A stretch of 64,000 bases of DNA, taken from positions 62,001 to 126,000 of the forward strand of contig JAGCFD010000060.1 of assembly GCA_017650305.1 (NCBI GenBank), given 5' to 3'. The DNA comes from Bacteroidales bacterium. Its GTDB lineage: Bacteria; Bacteroidota; Bacteroidia; Bacteroidales; WCHB1-69. A program made the translations under genes and the position numbers. Positions within the stretch are counted from its first letter, which is position 1. Each line of letters starts with the position of its first letter. Positions 48,937-58,411 of the stretch are shown here, in pieces. Below the pieces are notes generated by a model. The model was not told where the DNA came from. It saw nothing but the letters and a program-made list of their open reading frames with translations, and did no database searches.

Positions 48937-49869
48937 CTAACGGCGTCTGAAGAAGAAGTCGTTCATGACCAGCCTTATGCTGAATCCGTAGTTGAAGTTG
49001 AATGCTCTTTCCTGAAGGGGTTTGATACCGTAGGACGCCATGCAGCCATAGAATGTGGGGTCGATGGAAAAGGACTTTGTCACCACAATCTTGAGGCCGG
49101 CGGCAAAGGATATGCCGTAACCGGGGCCGCCATAGATGATGTCGTAGGTGTTCATTTGAGCCCCTGGCACATAGCTTTCTCCCATGTAAGGATCAAGCAT
49201 GGTCCATTTTCTGTCTCCTATGATGGCATCCATCAGTCTGGCTTTGCAGAAGTTGAACTGTGCTCCTACCTCTACAAAGGGTTTGGCGATAGGGTGCATC
49301 TGGCTGATGAGATAGCTGACAGACAAATCTAACATGGATCTGTCTTCTTTGCCGTGAATCTCCATGACAGGGGCCTCGACCATGTTGCCGGAGACAGAAG
49401 AGTAGTCCAGCAGGAATTGGCTGGATGTGGTGAGCCGGCAGAAAGAGTAGGATAGGGAGATTCCCCAGTTGCGGCCGAATTTGTAACGGGCGCCCAAGTT
49501 AAGCATGGTCTTGATCTTGTAGCGCACATTCCAGTCAAGGTTTTCTTCTCGATAGGAGATTTCGTCAGAAATGCTGACGTGCGGATACATGCGGTTAACG
49601 ACCTGCTGTATTTCCTGATACCAATATTGATTGTCGAAGATGTAGTCCAGGTTGCATTCGTTAAGGCTGCTGCCGTTGTAGTAGAGGGCGTTCTCCTTGT
49701 TGGCGAAGAAGGCACCGGCTCCGATGTACAGGTCGAAACCTTTATCGTACCATGTGGTGTCGTGGTAGTGGACGGGTTCCGATGAAATAACCTCTTGTCC
49801 TCGCATCAGACAAGGTGTCAGTGTTGCGAGGACAAAGAGGATGATGGTTGTAAGGAGAGTGCGTTTCAC
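48937..49869 (-). CDS. Exported barrel-like protein downstream of lpdA
   Basis: 310 residues. Signal peptide ends about LMRGQ. Strand pattern FDLYIGAGAFFANKENALYYNG, WGISLSYSFCRLTT, KPFVEVGAQFNFCKARL, FNFNYGFSIRLVMNDFFF is that of an outer-membrane barrel. No family named. Begins 9 bases after the lpdA stop, which is odd for an envelope protein. Confidence 0.6.
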   Translation of the reverse strand: MKRTLLTTIILFVLATLTPCLMRGQEVISSEPVHYHDTTWYDKGFDLYIGAGAFFANKENALYYNGSSLNECNLDYIFDNQYWYQEIQQVVNRMYPHVSISDEISYREENLDWNVRYKIKTMLNLGARYKFGRNWGISLSYSFCRLTTSSQFLLDYSSVSGNMVEAPVMEIHGKEDRSMLDLSVSYLISQMHPIAKPFVEVGAQFNFCKARLMDAIIGDRKWTMLDPYMGESYVPGAQMNTYDIIYGGPGYGISFAAGLKIVVTKSFSIDPTFYGCMASYGIKPLQERAFNFNYGFSIRLVMNDFFFRRR

Positions 49870-49878
49870 TGTGGTTGA

Positions 49879-51276
49879 TTATAGATGGACACACTCTTTG
49901 TAGGCTTCTGCGGCGGCTTCCATGATGGCTTCCGACAGGGTGGGGTGCGGGAAGACGGCATGGATGATGTCTTCGCCCTTCATCTTGTTCTGGCGGGCCA
50001 TGACGGCGCCGGCGATCATCTCGGTCACGTTGTCGCCAATGAGGTGGCATCCGAGCCATTCGCCGGTCTGTTTGTCGAAGATGACCTTCACGAGGCCGTC
50101 TCTGCTGCCGGAGGCAGTCGCTTTGCCGGAGGCGGTGAAGGGGAACTTGCCGATGAGCACTTCGCGGCCCTGTTCGGTGCAGGCACGCTCGGTGAGACCC
50201 ACAGAGGCGATCTCCGGGGTGGTGTAGGTGCAGCCGGGGATGTTGCTGTAGTCAACGGGCACAGGATTCTTGCCGGCGATCTTCTCCACGCACACGAGTG
50301 CTTCGTGGGAGGCCACGTGCGCGAGGGCAGGCCCGTGCACGATGTCGCCAATGGCATAGACACCCTCCACGTTGGTCTTGTAGTAGTCGTCCACGATGAC
50401 CTTGCCGCGCTCGACAGCTACGCCGCACTCTTCAAGGCCGAGGCCTTCCAGGTTGGTCTGCACACCCACGGCGGAGAGGACGATGTCGCAGGTCAGCTCG
50501 GTGATTTTCTCCTTGGCATCCTTGACGGTCACCTTGCAGATGCCGTCTTCCACCACGACCTGCTCCACAGAGGCGGAGGTCATAGTCTTGATGCCGGCCT
50601 TGCGGAAGCAGCGGGCGAGGGTGGCGGCGATGTCGTCGTCTTCAACAGGCACCAGACGGGGCATGTACTCCACGATGGTGACCTTCGTGCCCATGGAGGC
50701 ATAGAAGAAGGCCAGCTCACTGCCGATAGCGCCGGAGCCCATCACCACCATAGTCTCGGGCAGCTTGGGCAGGGTCAACGCCTCGCGATAGCCGATGATG
50801 TATTTGCCGTCTTGGGGCACGTTAGGCAGACTGCGGGAACGCGCGCCCGTGGCCAAAATGATGTGCTTGGCCTCATAGACGGTCACGGTGCCTTCCGCGT
50901 CGGTGACGGCCACCTCGTGGTTGCTTTGCAACTTGCCAGTGCCAGCGATGACGGTGACGTTGTTCTTCTTCAAGAGATATTGGACGCCCTTGCTCATGGT
51001 TTCGGCCACTGTGCGGCTGCGCTTCACCACGGCCTCAAAGTCGGGCTTGGCAGCGCCCTCAAGGCTGATGCCGTAGTCGGCTGCATGCGACATGTAACGA
51101 TATACTTGTGCTGATTTCAACAATGCTTTGGTGGGGATGCAGCCCCAGTTGAGGCAGATGCCGCCCACTTCGGCGCGCTCCACCACGGCCACTTTCATCT
51201 CCAGTTGCGCCGCTCTGATGGCAGCCACATAACCTCCGGGACCACTCCCGATGACGATAACATCATAGTTTTCCAT
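49879..51276 (-). CDS. lpdA: Dihydrolipoyl dehydrogenase
   Basis: 465 residues, normal length. FAD site VIGSGPGGYVAAIRAAQ; redox disulfide GGICLNWGCIPTK (Cys41-Cys46); NAD fold MGSGAIGSELAFFYASMG; GDIVHGPALAH; C-terminal HPTLSEAIMEAA with the catalytic His. It re-oxidises lipoyl groups of 2-oxo acid dehydrogenases or the glycine system. No E1 or E2 subunit is adjacent. A -7 box lies about 60 bases upstream. Confidence 0.96.
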   Translation of the reverse strand: MENYDVIVIGSGPGGYVAAIRAAQLEMKVAVVERAEVGGICLNWGCIPTKALLKSAQVYRYMSHAADYGISLEGAAKPDFEAVVKRSRTVAETMSKGVQYLLKKNNVTVIAGTGKLQSNHEVAVTDAEGTVTVYEAKHIILATGARSRSLPNVPQDGKYIIGYREALTLPKLPETMVVMGSGAIGSELAFFYASMGTKVTIVEYMPRLVPVEDDDIAATLARCFRKAGIKTMTSASVEQVVVEDGICKVTVKDAKEKITELTCDIVLSAVGVQTNLEGLGLEECGVAVERGKVIVDDYYKTNVEGVYAIGDIVHGPALAHVASHEALVCVEKIAGKNPVPVDYSNIPGCTYTTPEIASVGLTERACTEQGREVLIGKFPFTASGKATASGSRDGLVKVIFDKQTGEWLGCHLIGDNVTEMIAGAVMARQNKMKGEDIIHAVFPHPTLSEAIMEAAAEAYKECVHL

Positions 51277-51333
51277 ATCTTGTATGTTTTTGTAGTGATT
51301 TTTTTGTTGAGTAACTTACGAATAAAACAAAGT

Positions 51334-51342
51334 GCAAAGATA
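51334..51342 (-). promoter_or_regulatory. -7 box for lpdA
   Basis: TATCTTTGC on the minus strand, about 58 bases upstream of the start codon. Confidence 0.65.
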
Positions 51343-51447
51343 AAATATTTTTGTCAAGTGCAAAAGCACAAACGGATTTGTTCGCCGCTGACGCGGCTCA
51401 CGACAAGCGAAGATCGGTAGAGCTAAACAAATCTGCTTGTTATTACC

Positions 51448-52797
51448 TTATAGCGCCCACAGCACCAATCCGCCGCTGATGATGAGGCCTGTGATGAGCA
51501 AGTCGATGATGCAGAATCCCATGATGTCTTTGGCGTTCAGTCTGGCGATGGCGAGGGCCGGGATGGCCCAGAAGGGCTGGATGAGGTTGGTCCAGGCGTC
51601 ACCCCAGGCGATAGCGATGCCGGTGAGGCCCGGGTCCACGCCAAGGTCGGCGCCTGCCGCGAACATGATGGGGGCCTGGATGGCCCAGTGTCCGCCGCCC
51701 GAGGGCACGAACATGTTGAGCACCGCTGCACAAAGGAAGGTAAGCAATGGGTAGGTGACCGGTGAACTGATGCTGATGCAGGCATTGCTGATAACGGTCC
51801 CGAAGCAGATGCCCGAGGCTCCCACGCCTGTGATGATGCCCATGATGCCCGCGTAGAAGGGGAACTGCAGCATGATGCCGGCAGCACCCGTGGCCGCTTT
51901 GTTGAAGGCCCTCACGTATGCCAACGGCGTGCCGTGCAGGATGATGCCCAGGAAGAGGAACAGCATGATGACAATCCCCAAGTCGAAGCTGCCGTGCAAA
52001 AAGAACAGCTTGAGAACGACGTAGCCCAGACCGACGGCTGCCAGCAGTATGCTCAGCAGTCGGCTGTGCTCCAGCTTCTCGGCGGGAGTCCCTGTCTTAG
52101 CCTCTTCAGGAGCGGACTCTTCTTTTAACAGCTGAGGGTCCACTGTGCAGATGTCCTTTTTGGGGTGCATCAGCGTGTTGACGACTACCAGGGCCACGAT
52201 GACGAGGATAACCATGACCAGGTTGTGCCAGTCGAGGATGGTGTTGGATACGGGCACGGGCTCTGTCAGGATGCCGTTGGTGGCCTTGGAGAGAGCCTCC
52301 CCGGGAGTGGCCATGGTGAGCGGGATGGAGCCGGAGAGGCCGGCGTGCCAGACCACAAAGCCGCTGTAGGCGGAGGCGATGAGCAGACGATAGTCCACCT
52401 CTGGCAGTTTGCGGGCGATCTCCCTCGCAAACAGGGCGCCGATGATGAGGCCGAAGCCCCAGTTGAGCCAGCAGGCGATGGCAGAGACCGCCGTCACCAG
52501 CGCGATGGCGGCTCCTGGTGTCTTAGGCAGGGAGGCCATGGCGCTAATGCCCTTGTGGATGACTGGCGCTGATGCCAATGCGGAACCGCACACCAGCACC
52601 AAGGCCATCTGCATGGCAAAGGCCAAGAGTCCCCATACGCCGTTGCCCCAGTGCTCAACCACCTCCAATGGGGTCTGGTGACAGATGGGCATCGCTAATA
52701 AAGCGGCGATGAAGGTTAAGATGATGGCAAAGATAAAAGGCTCGGGTAGATAGCGTTGAACAACCTTGACGCAAAAGTTGATGATGCGGCGAAACAT
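51448..52797 (-). CDS. atoE: Short-chain fatty acid transporter (AtoE family)
   Basis: 449 residues with about eleven membrane segments. The signature of the AtoE/TIGR00366 family is plain: FRRIINFCVKVVQRYLPEPFIFAIILT at the start, SALASAPVI, FVVWHAGLSGSIPLTMATPG and FVPSGGGHWAIQAPIM. It is predicted to carry acetate, butyrate or other short fatty acids. It follows the hydroxyacid dehydrogenase by 15 bases in the same direction, hinting at 2-hydroxyacid or short-acid metabolism. Confidence 0.92.
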   Translation of the reverse strand: MFRRIINFCVKVVQRYLPEPFIFAIILTFIAALLAMPICHQTPLEVVEHWGNGVWGLLAFAMQMALVLVCGSALASAPVIHKGISAMASLPKTPGAAIALVTAVSAIACWLNWGFGLIIGALFAREIARKLPEVDYRLLIASAYSGFVVWHAGLSGSIPLTMATPGEALSKATNGILTEPVPVSNTILDWHNLVMVILVIVALVVVNTLMHPKKDICTVDPQLLKEESAPEEAKTGTPAEKLEHSRLLSILLAAVGLGYVVLKLFFLHGSFDLGIVIMLFLFLGIILHGTPLAYVRAFNKAATGAAGIMLQFPFYAGIMGIITGVGASGICFGTVISNACISISSPVTYPLLTFLCAAVLNMFVPSGGGHWAIQAPIMFAAGADLGVDPGLTGIAIAWGDAWTNLIQPFWAIPALAIARLNAKDIMGFCIIDLLITGLIISGGLVLWAL

Positions 52798-52812
52798 AGA
52801 GATGAGTCGTTT

Positions 52813-53727
52813 TTAGATATGACTGAGAACGATGTCAATGCGGTCGTCAAAGGCCTCGCGGGTGGCATAGCCCACATGGGGCACGAGCACGCAGTTGGGG
52901 GCGCTGAAGAGGGGATGGTCTTCGGCCAAGGGCGGCTCCTTCTCATACACGTCGATGCCGGCGCCGCCAAGCAGACCCGCCTTCAGCATGTCAGCCAAGG
53001 CATCCATGTCCACCACGTTGCCACGGGCAGTGTTGATGATGACGGCCGTGGGCTTGCACAGCTGCAGCAGCTCGCGGCTGATGAGATGATGTGTTTCCGC
53101 TGTCAACGGCACATGCAGGGTGATGATGTCGCAGGACTTCATCAGCTCCTCCAAGGGAAGATAGACAATGCCTTGCGCCGTCACGTCATCGTATTCGGAG
53201 CGGCTCCAGGCCACCACCTCGCAGCCGAATGCCAGAAGCAACTGGGCCGTGCGCCGTCCGATGGCGCCAGTGCCTACGATGCCTACACGCTTGCCACGCA
53301 GCTCGCGACCTAAGAAGTTGTTGCGCGTGCCTCCCCTGCGCGTGTCGGCGTCCAACGCGGTGATGCGCCGATAGACATCCAGCATCAGCCCGATGGCCAA
53401 CTCGGCGACACCTTCCGTGGCATAGCCCGAAGCATTCACAACCTCGATACCGTGCTCATGGCAATAGGCCAGGTCGATATGGTCCAAACCCGTGAAGGCA
53501 ACGTTGAGTTTCTTCAATTTGGGACATTGGGACAGGATGTCGCTGCCGATCTTGATGTTGGAAACAATAACCTCATCAGCCTCTTTCATTCGCTCGATGA
53601 GGGTGGCGGCATCCTCTTTGCGGTCGCGGTAGCAGATGAACTCGTGGCCTTTGGCGGCCAAGTCGTGAGCAATGTTGGCGGCCCGCTCTTCGCTGATGCC
53701 GATGGGCTCTACGGAAACTATTTTCAT
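52813..53727 (-). CDS. D-2-hydroxyacid dehydrogenase
   Basis: 304 residues. Rossmann motif GIVGTGAIGRRTAQLL (about 149-165), substrate end TGLDHIDLAYCHEHGI and NASGYATEGVAELAIGLML, catalytic Arg in NTARGNVVD, Glu in EKEPP and His in PHVGYATREA. NAD-dependent reduction of 2-oxo acids. It forms a unit with atoE. The exact substrate cannot be told. Confidence 0.9.
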   Translation of the reverse strand: MKIVSVEPIGISEERAANIAHDLAAKGHEFICYRDRKEDAATLIERMKEADEVIVSNIKIGSDILSQCPKLKKLNVAFTGLDHIDLAYCHEHGIEVVNASGYATEGVAELAIGLMLDVYRRITALDADTRRGGTRNNFLGRELRGKRVGIVGTGAIGRRTAQLLLAFGCEVVAWSRSEYDDVTAQGIVYLPLEELMKSCDIITLHVPLTAETHHLISRELLQLCKPTAVIINTARGNVVDMDALADMLKAGLLGGAGIDVYEKEPPLAEDHPLFSAPNCVLVPHVGYATREAFDDRIDIVLSHI

Positions 53728-53756
53728 GATAATAGGTATTGTTTAAATATACTTTG

Positions 53757-53826
53757 ACTTTAGCTGTTGGCCATTGGCCGTTAGCTGTTAGCCTTTTAAC
53801 TTATAACTTCTAACTGACAACTTTAT
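53757..53826 (-). repeat. Dispersed repeat, second copy
   Basis: On the minus strand it reads AAAGTTGTCAGTTAGAAGTT, then GGCTAACAGCTAACGGCCAATGG units, collinear with 11052-11131. It directly abuts the stop codon (TAA) of the Omp28 gene. Confidence 0.65.
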
Positions 53827-54668
53827 CTCGTGACAGGGCAAATTTCCACTTGCAATACGTCATAGTTGTTTTTGTCGTACAGGATGGCCACCACGTTGCA
53901 GTGTGCCGGTTTCCAATTGGTGCCGACAAAACTGAAGGACTTGGCATAGAGGTAGCTCTCGCCTGCGGTCAACTCGCCGGTACCGTTGAGTAGCTGTCCG
54001 TAAGTGCCGTTGATAGAGCCGCGTAGCACATGGTTGTGCACGTAGTTTTCGATCGTCTCGGTGCCATTGATCTGCGGGCTGACGATGTCGTTTTCTACAA
54101 TGAACAGGGAGAGTCGGAGAGGGGAGTCGTGAGACTCCAGCATGGTGACTTTGGCATTGACTTTCAGTAGGCCGTCTTCCCCATATTGGTTGATGAGTTG
54201 GATGGCGGCAGGCACATGGCTGCGGTCCACGGCGTTGACTTTTGAGAGCCAGCGGGCGGGAATGCTGCCCATGGGTTCGTTGGCTCTGTTGATGACGGCC
54301 GCGGGGATGCCGTCAATTTGCCATTCAGTGGCCAATTCGGTGCCTGTCTCCGACATCAGGTTGTCGGGAAACTCCGTAGTAGGCTGCGCCAGCGAGGTGG
54401 CATGGATGCAAACCGGTATCAGCGTGTCGCCGAAACGGGTGATCAGATCCTCTAACTTGTCGTGTCCGGCAGGACAGTTGGGACAACGGTGGCCTGTGTA
54501 TTCCTCAATCAGGACCTTGCGATAAACAGAGGCTGGATCCAAATCCGGGAATTCGACGGTTACCTCATCCTGGTCGCTGATGACCACATAGGGTCCCTCC
54601 ACACGATCGCAGGAGTAGGTGAGAAACAGGGCAAAAAAGGCGATGATAATATAAGGTGTCTTTTTCAT
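53823..54668 (-). CDS. Omp28-related lipoprotein with thioredoxin-like motif
   Basis: 281 residues. Lipobox LTYSC gives Cys20. Thioredoxin-like start YTGHRCPNCPAGHDKLEDL with Cys62-x-x-Cys65, then IPVCIHATS, then a C-terminal Ig-like domain (residues about 170-281). Omp28 proteins are outer-membrane lipoproteins of Porphyromonas and relatives; their redox function is unproven. Last gene of the sua5-coaD operon. Confidence 0.88.
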   Translation of the reverse strand: MKKTPYIIIAFFALFLTYSCDRVEGPYVVISDQDEVTVEFPDLDPASVYRKVLIEEYTGHRCPNCPAGHDKLEDLITRFGDTLIPVCIHATSLAQPTTEFPDNLMSETGTELATEWQIDGIPAAVINRANEPMGSIPARWLSKVNAVDRSHVPAAIQLINQYGEDGLLKVNAKVTMLESHDSPLRLSLFIVENDIVSPQINGTETIENYVHNHVLRGSINGTYGQLLNGTGELTAGESYLYAKSFSFVGTNWKPAHCNVVAILYDKNNYDVLQVEICPVTR

Positions 54669-54689
54669 AACTTATTCTATTTAAGATTG

Positions 54690-56411
54690 TTAAAAGGATG
54701 TGGTGACGGACAATCCGACTCCGTAAGAGGCTGGCACGGCGCGGCATACACCGCCGATGCATAGGATACCCTCTTTAGTCTTGCCGAAATTGAGCGCGAT
54801 GCGGGTGGTGCGCCATACATAAGCGGCGGCAATGTTGTAATAATGCAGCTTATGGTCTTTGTCGGGGTTGCCATAGTTCCATTCGTCGCTCACAGTGATG
54901 AACCAGTGAGGGCTGATGGAGTACTCAAGCAATCCAAAAAGGGAACTGCCGTCGTCATCTTTAGTGTAGAAATGCTGAGCCTCCAGACGCAAGGAGTGCT
55001 TCGGGGCGACTTTCCAAAGTACGTCGGCTGCCACCAGGTGGCCTTGCATGATGCCCTCATGACCTTTCAACAACTCCAGGTTGTAGGTGATGTAGTTGTA
55101 TGCCAGCGTCAGTTCCCACTTCTTGGTCAGACGGCGGTGGAATTCAAAGCCGATGTCCTGATACAGAAGGTCAGGACCGAATTTGAAGAAGTTGGAGGTG
55201 TAGCCCTCGGTGCCGCTCATAGTGCCTATGGCTAATGCTTCTGGAGTCCAAACCTTGTCGATGTTGTGGAAACGGGAGAAGTTGAAGGTAAGGTCGGTGC
55301 CGTATTTGCCACCGATTTTGCTCTTCTTGGGAATCTGGTAGTTGACTTGCAGCTGTACGCCAATCTGGCTGTTGGGCTGGGAGGCGTAGCTGTAGTCGGC
55401 GAGGAGTTGGTAAGAATACTGGCGGTTGATGGCTGGTATGTTGTTGATAAAGAGTAGCGAGTTGGTCTTCATCATGCGCTGGGAGCGGAAGTCCATATTG
55501 TCGGCACGGATGAAAGAGGCGGCCACGCCAAAGCCTTTCATGGAGTAGGTGGCCGACAGGAAGAGGGCATTGCCCTTGCGGTATATGAAGTCGTTGGTGA
55601 CGTTCGGGTCTTGCATTTTCTGAGCGAATTCAGCGTCGAGGCGGAAGCCCTTGTAGCCGAAGCTGGCGCGGGTGGCCCATACGGGTGTGTTCTGCGGCAG
55701 CTTGTCTTTCGTGATCATCCCGGTGGTGCTCATTTCAGGCTCGGGATGCACGGTGATCTCGATATCCTCGTCGACCTTGTCGAACTTGCTGACGAAGCTG
55801 CCTCCGACATGAAGGATGAAGCCCTTCTCGGTGATTTTTCGGAAGATCTCGCCGAAGTTGAAGTTGCCGTCCACGCCACGCACGAAGTCTTTGCGACCCA
55901 CGTAGGAGTCAAAGTTGAGACGCTCGACGCCCCACACACCCGTCAGGCAGATGCCCTTGTAAGGGGTGACCTTGATGCGGGCACCCAACAGGCTGTTGTC
56001 AATGCCTAACTGCCGTTCCTCGTAGGCGCGCAGGGAGAGGCCATTGCCGAACTGCTCGTAGAAGTTGCCCGCCGTGACTTGGATGAAGTCGTTCTTGTAG
56101 TCGGCGAAGAAATAGCGGATGCCTTGCCCCTTGTAGTTGAGTTTCTCAAAGTCGATGAGTGGAAACTGATAGAACTCGTAGCGCATGCCCGCGGAAAAGC
56201 CGCCATTGGAGTAGAGGAGGTTCAGGAAGGCGTTAGCGCGCACTTTGGAGTCCACAGGGTCGGCGCCGATGAGCGAGTCGGGGATGTAATACATGCCGTT
56301 AAAACCGAAGTCGCCGCTGATGCGGCTACTTCCTAACTGGTGCTGTGCCCGTGCCGGCCAACAGGCCGCCACCAGAGCACTTATCATGATAAGCTGTAAC
56401 AGTTTCTTCAT
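54690..56411 (-). CDS. DUF6029 outer-membrane barrel-like protein
   Basis: 573 residues with a signal peptide (ends PARAQ). A long series of paired strands (ISGDFGFNGMYYIPDSLIG, FLNLLYSNGGFSAGMRYEFYQFP, FIQVTAGNFYEQFGNGLSLRAYEERQLGIDNSLLGARIKVTPYKGI, ending in SYGVGLSVTTSF) is the DUF6029 pattern, which is consistently seen with Omp28 and TlpA-like genes. Function unknown; the C-terminal Phe suits barrel assembly. In the same operon as both partners. Confidence 0.82.
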   Translation of the reverse strand: MKKLLQLIMISALVAACWPARAQHQLGSSRISGDFGFNGMYYIPDSLIGADPVDSKVRANAFLNLLYSNGGFSAGMRYEFYQFPLIDFEKLNYKGQGIRYFFADYKNDFIQVTAGNFYEQFGNGLSLRAYEERQLGIDNSLLGARIKVTPYKGICLTGVWGVERLNFDSYVGRKDFVRGVDGNFNFGEIFRKITEKGFILHVGGSFVSKFDKVDEDIEITVHPEPEMSTTGMITKDKLPQNTPVWATRASFGYKGFRLDAEFAQKMQDPNVTNDFIYRKGNALFLSATYSMKGFGVAASFIRADNMDFRSQRMMKTNSLLFINNIPAINRQYSYQLLADYSYASQPNSQIGVQLQVNYQIPKKSKIGGKYGTDLTFNFSRFHNIDKVWTPEALAIGTMSGTEGYTSNFFKFGPDLLYQDIGFEFHRRLTKKWELTLAYNYITYNLELLKGHEGIMQGHLVAADVLWKVAPKHSLRLEAQHFYTKDDDGSSLFGLLEYSISPHWFITVSDEWNYGNPDKDHKLHYYNIAAAYVWRTTRIALNFGKTKEGILCIGGVCRAVPASYGVGLSVTTSF

Positions 56412-56419
56412 ACGCTTGG

Positions 56420-56938
56420 TTATTTCTCCTTGGATAATTGTTTGAGAATTTCATATACCTCTTCCTCAGAGCCAGGCGCGTAGGAGGTGTGCTCCCACAC
56501 GATTTCGCCCTTTCCATTGAGAATGCACATGAAAGGCACGTCGTTGACGTTCATCGCCCGCTTGAAGTCGGAGTTGACATCCAGCAGGACCGTATATTCC
56601 CATCCTTTGCCGTTGACGAAGGGCGCCACGCGGGCGGAGGTCTTCGCATCGTCAATGGAGACGGCATATAACTTGACTCCCGTCTCTTCCACCCAGTCTT
56701 CGTACTCGTCGGCGATGGCCATCAGCTCTGCAATGCAGGGGCGACACCAGGTGGCCCACAAACTGACAATGATGGGCTTGCCATCGTTTTGTATATCCTG
56801 AGTGTTGAAAGTCTGGCCGTCCAGGGTCTGGATGGTGACGGCAGGCAACTTAGCCAGGTTCTTTTCCATCAACGGCTCCTGAGCCCATAAGGTCGCACTG
56901 AAAACCAGCGCAGCGGCAATTAAGATTAACTTTTTCAT
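56420..56938 (-). CDS. TlpA-like periplasmic thioredoxin
   Basis: 172 residues. Signal peptide MKKLILIAAALVFSATLWAQ; thioredoxin fold with WATWCRPCIAE (Cys65-Cys68), KLYAVSIDD, then VPFMCILNGKGEIVWEHTSY with the cis-Pro. Predicted disulfide reductant in the periplasm. It lies 12 bases after the 485-residue protein, and may serve redox-active Cys of that protein or Omp28. Confidence 0.92.
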   Translation of the reverse strand: MKKLILIAAALVFSATLWAQEPLMEKNLAKLPAVTIQTLDGQTFNTQDIQNDGKPIIVSLWATWCRPCIAELMAIADEYEDWVEETGVKLYAVSIDDAKTSARVAPFVNGKGWEYTVLLDVNSDFKRAMNVNDVPFMCILNGKGEIVWEHTSYAPGSEEEVYEILKQLSKEK

Positions 56939-56950
56939 ATTCGTGAATTT

Positions 56951-58408
56951 TTAATTGTTATTTCTTTTGATGAATAATGGATTAGCTTCTTGTTCTTCTT
57001 TGGGGGTGAAGTTGAACCAGAGATATTCGGCCAGACCCTTTTCTGGCTCGGGCGCACGACGCATGGTCACATTCCCGTCTTTGTCGGTCAGCAGGTAGTC
57101 AGGCAAGGTGTATACGTCATTCTCCATAAGCCATTCATATTGGCCGTTGATGTGCCAGATCGGCCACTCAAACATACTGCCGTAGTCTTTCATGAAACTA
57201 TGATAAACACTCTCTTTGGCGTCTGTGCAGATGCTCAGAAACTCAATGTGCTCACCATATTTCTTATACAATTCTTGCATGATAGCCATTTCACGAATGC
57301 AGTCAAGACAGTCGGCGCTGAAAAACTGAACATAGATGGGCTTGTCCCCTAAATGTTTAATGCTCTCTTTCCGACCTTTGGCATTGATGAAGGTGACCTC
57401 TTTGATGGTGCTATTCGGTTCCGTCATCATCTTCAAAGCATCCTGAATATAGATCTTATGATCTGGGAAATGAGATACCTGATACAGATATTGAAGAAGC
57501 TTGACAATATTCCCTTTGTCGAATTCAGCGTTGGAATAAAGTTCAACGAGGTTTTGTATGATGACTAATTCTCGTATGCGCTCGTTGACAAGCAGCGGGT
57601 CGCGACCCACTTCGTTGAAGAGCGTCAGGTAGTCAGGCTCTTCATTGATGGTCTTGGATAGAAGGTCTTTGGAAATGTATTTGGAGTTGTATAGATAACC
57701 AGTGTAATAATTGAGGAACAAGGCCATGTAGGCGGGACTGTTGTACAAAATCCGATCGTTGTCGAAGTATTTGTTGTAGATGCGAACCCGGTCGTTTGGG
57801 AAACAGAGCTTCTCAATCAATCCATAAGAGTAGTAGATGTGAGACAGATAGAAGTTGTCGGGGTCGTAGCGAATCTCAAAGTGTTTGTTCAAAAGGTCTG
57901 TCAAGGAGTCGAAGGCAGAGAGATCCTTGTCGTAGGTCATGCGGAAGCCGTAGTAGTCGAAAGCGCGTCCGAAGTAATTGTCGAAACGGTTGATTTTGTA
58001 GTTCAGATCGTTGGAGTCGGCTTTGGGATTGGAGATCAGCAGGTATCCGCCATACGTCTCGGGGTGCAGCAGGTTGAAGAGGTTGGTGTCTACGTCTATG
58101 TCGAACTGGTAGTTCATGTTGGGGACGAGGTACAGTTCTGCCTTCGTGGTCCGTATGGCCAGTTGGGCGAGGGTGATCTGGTTGAGTTTGCAGGAGAGGG
58201 AGAAGTGGCCGTGTTTGTCGATTTTAGAGGTGGCGGCCACCTCGGGAGTGTTCTGCATCAGGTCTCGGAACAACAGCACTCGGACTTCCTCGTTGGGCGC
58301 AAAGGGAGCGTTCCCGCTGATGGTGACCTGCTGGCAAAAAACATGCTGCATGAGCAGGATGCACAACCCGAGGAGCAAGATGCTATATGTTCTGCGACTG
58401 CGGAGCAT
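56951..58408 (-). CDS. Large exported protein with C-terminal thioredoxin-like domain
   Basis: 485 residues with a signal peptide (ends HVFCQ). The first 340 residues are mixed, with an N-terminal beta-sandwich (VTISGNAPFAPNEEVRVLLFR) and a helical middle; this pattern occurs with DUF4369-type TlpA-like proteins. The C-terminal part (about 345-475) is thioredoxin-like, with IYVQFFSADCLDCIRE (Cys367-Cys370). Coupled to coaD (gap 3 bases). Confidence 0.82.
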   Translation of the reverse strand: MLRSRRTYSILLLGLCILLMQHVFCQQVTISGNAPFAPNEEVRVLLFRDLMQNTPEVAATSKIDKHGHFSLSCKLNQITLAQLAIRTTKAELYLVPNMNYQFDIDVDTNLFNLLHPETYGGYLLISNPKADSNDLNYKINRFDNYFGRAFDYYGFRMTYDKDLSAFDSLTDLLNKHFEIRYDPDNFYLSHIYYSYGLIEKLCFPNDRVRIYNKYFDNDRILYNSPAYMALFLNYYTGYLYNSKYISKDLLSKTINEEPDYLTLFNEVGRDPLLVNERIRELVIIQNLVELYSNAEFDKGNIVKLLQYLYQVSHFPDHKIYIQDALKMMTEPNSTIKEVTFINAKGRKESIKHLGDKPIYVQFFSADCLDCIREMAIMQELYKKYGEHIEFLSICTDAKESVYHSFMKDYGSMFEWPIWHINGQYEWLMENDVYTLPDYLLTDKDGNVTMRRAPEPEKGLAEYLWFNFTPKEEQEANPLFIKRNNN

Positions 58409-58411
58409 TCG

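Noticed and set aside
51369..51436. Inverted repeat GATTTGTT / AACAAATC between lpdA and atoE
   Set aside because: The loop of about 45 bases is too long for a terminator and the arms are A+T-rich; no copy elsewhere in the window was noticed.
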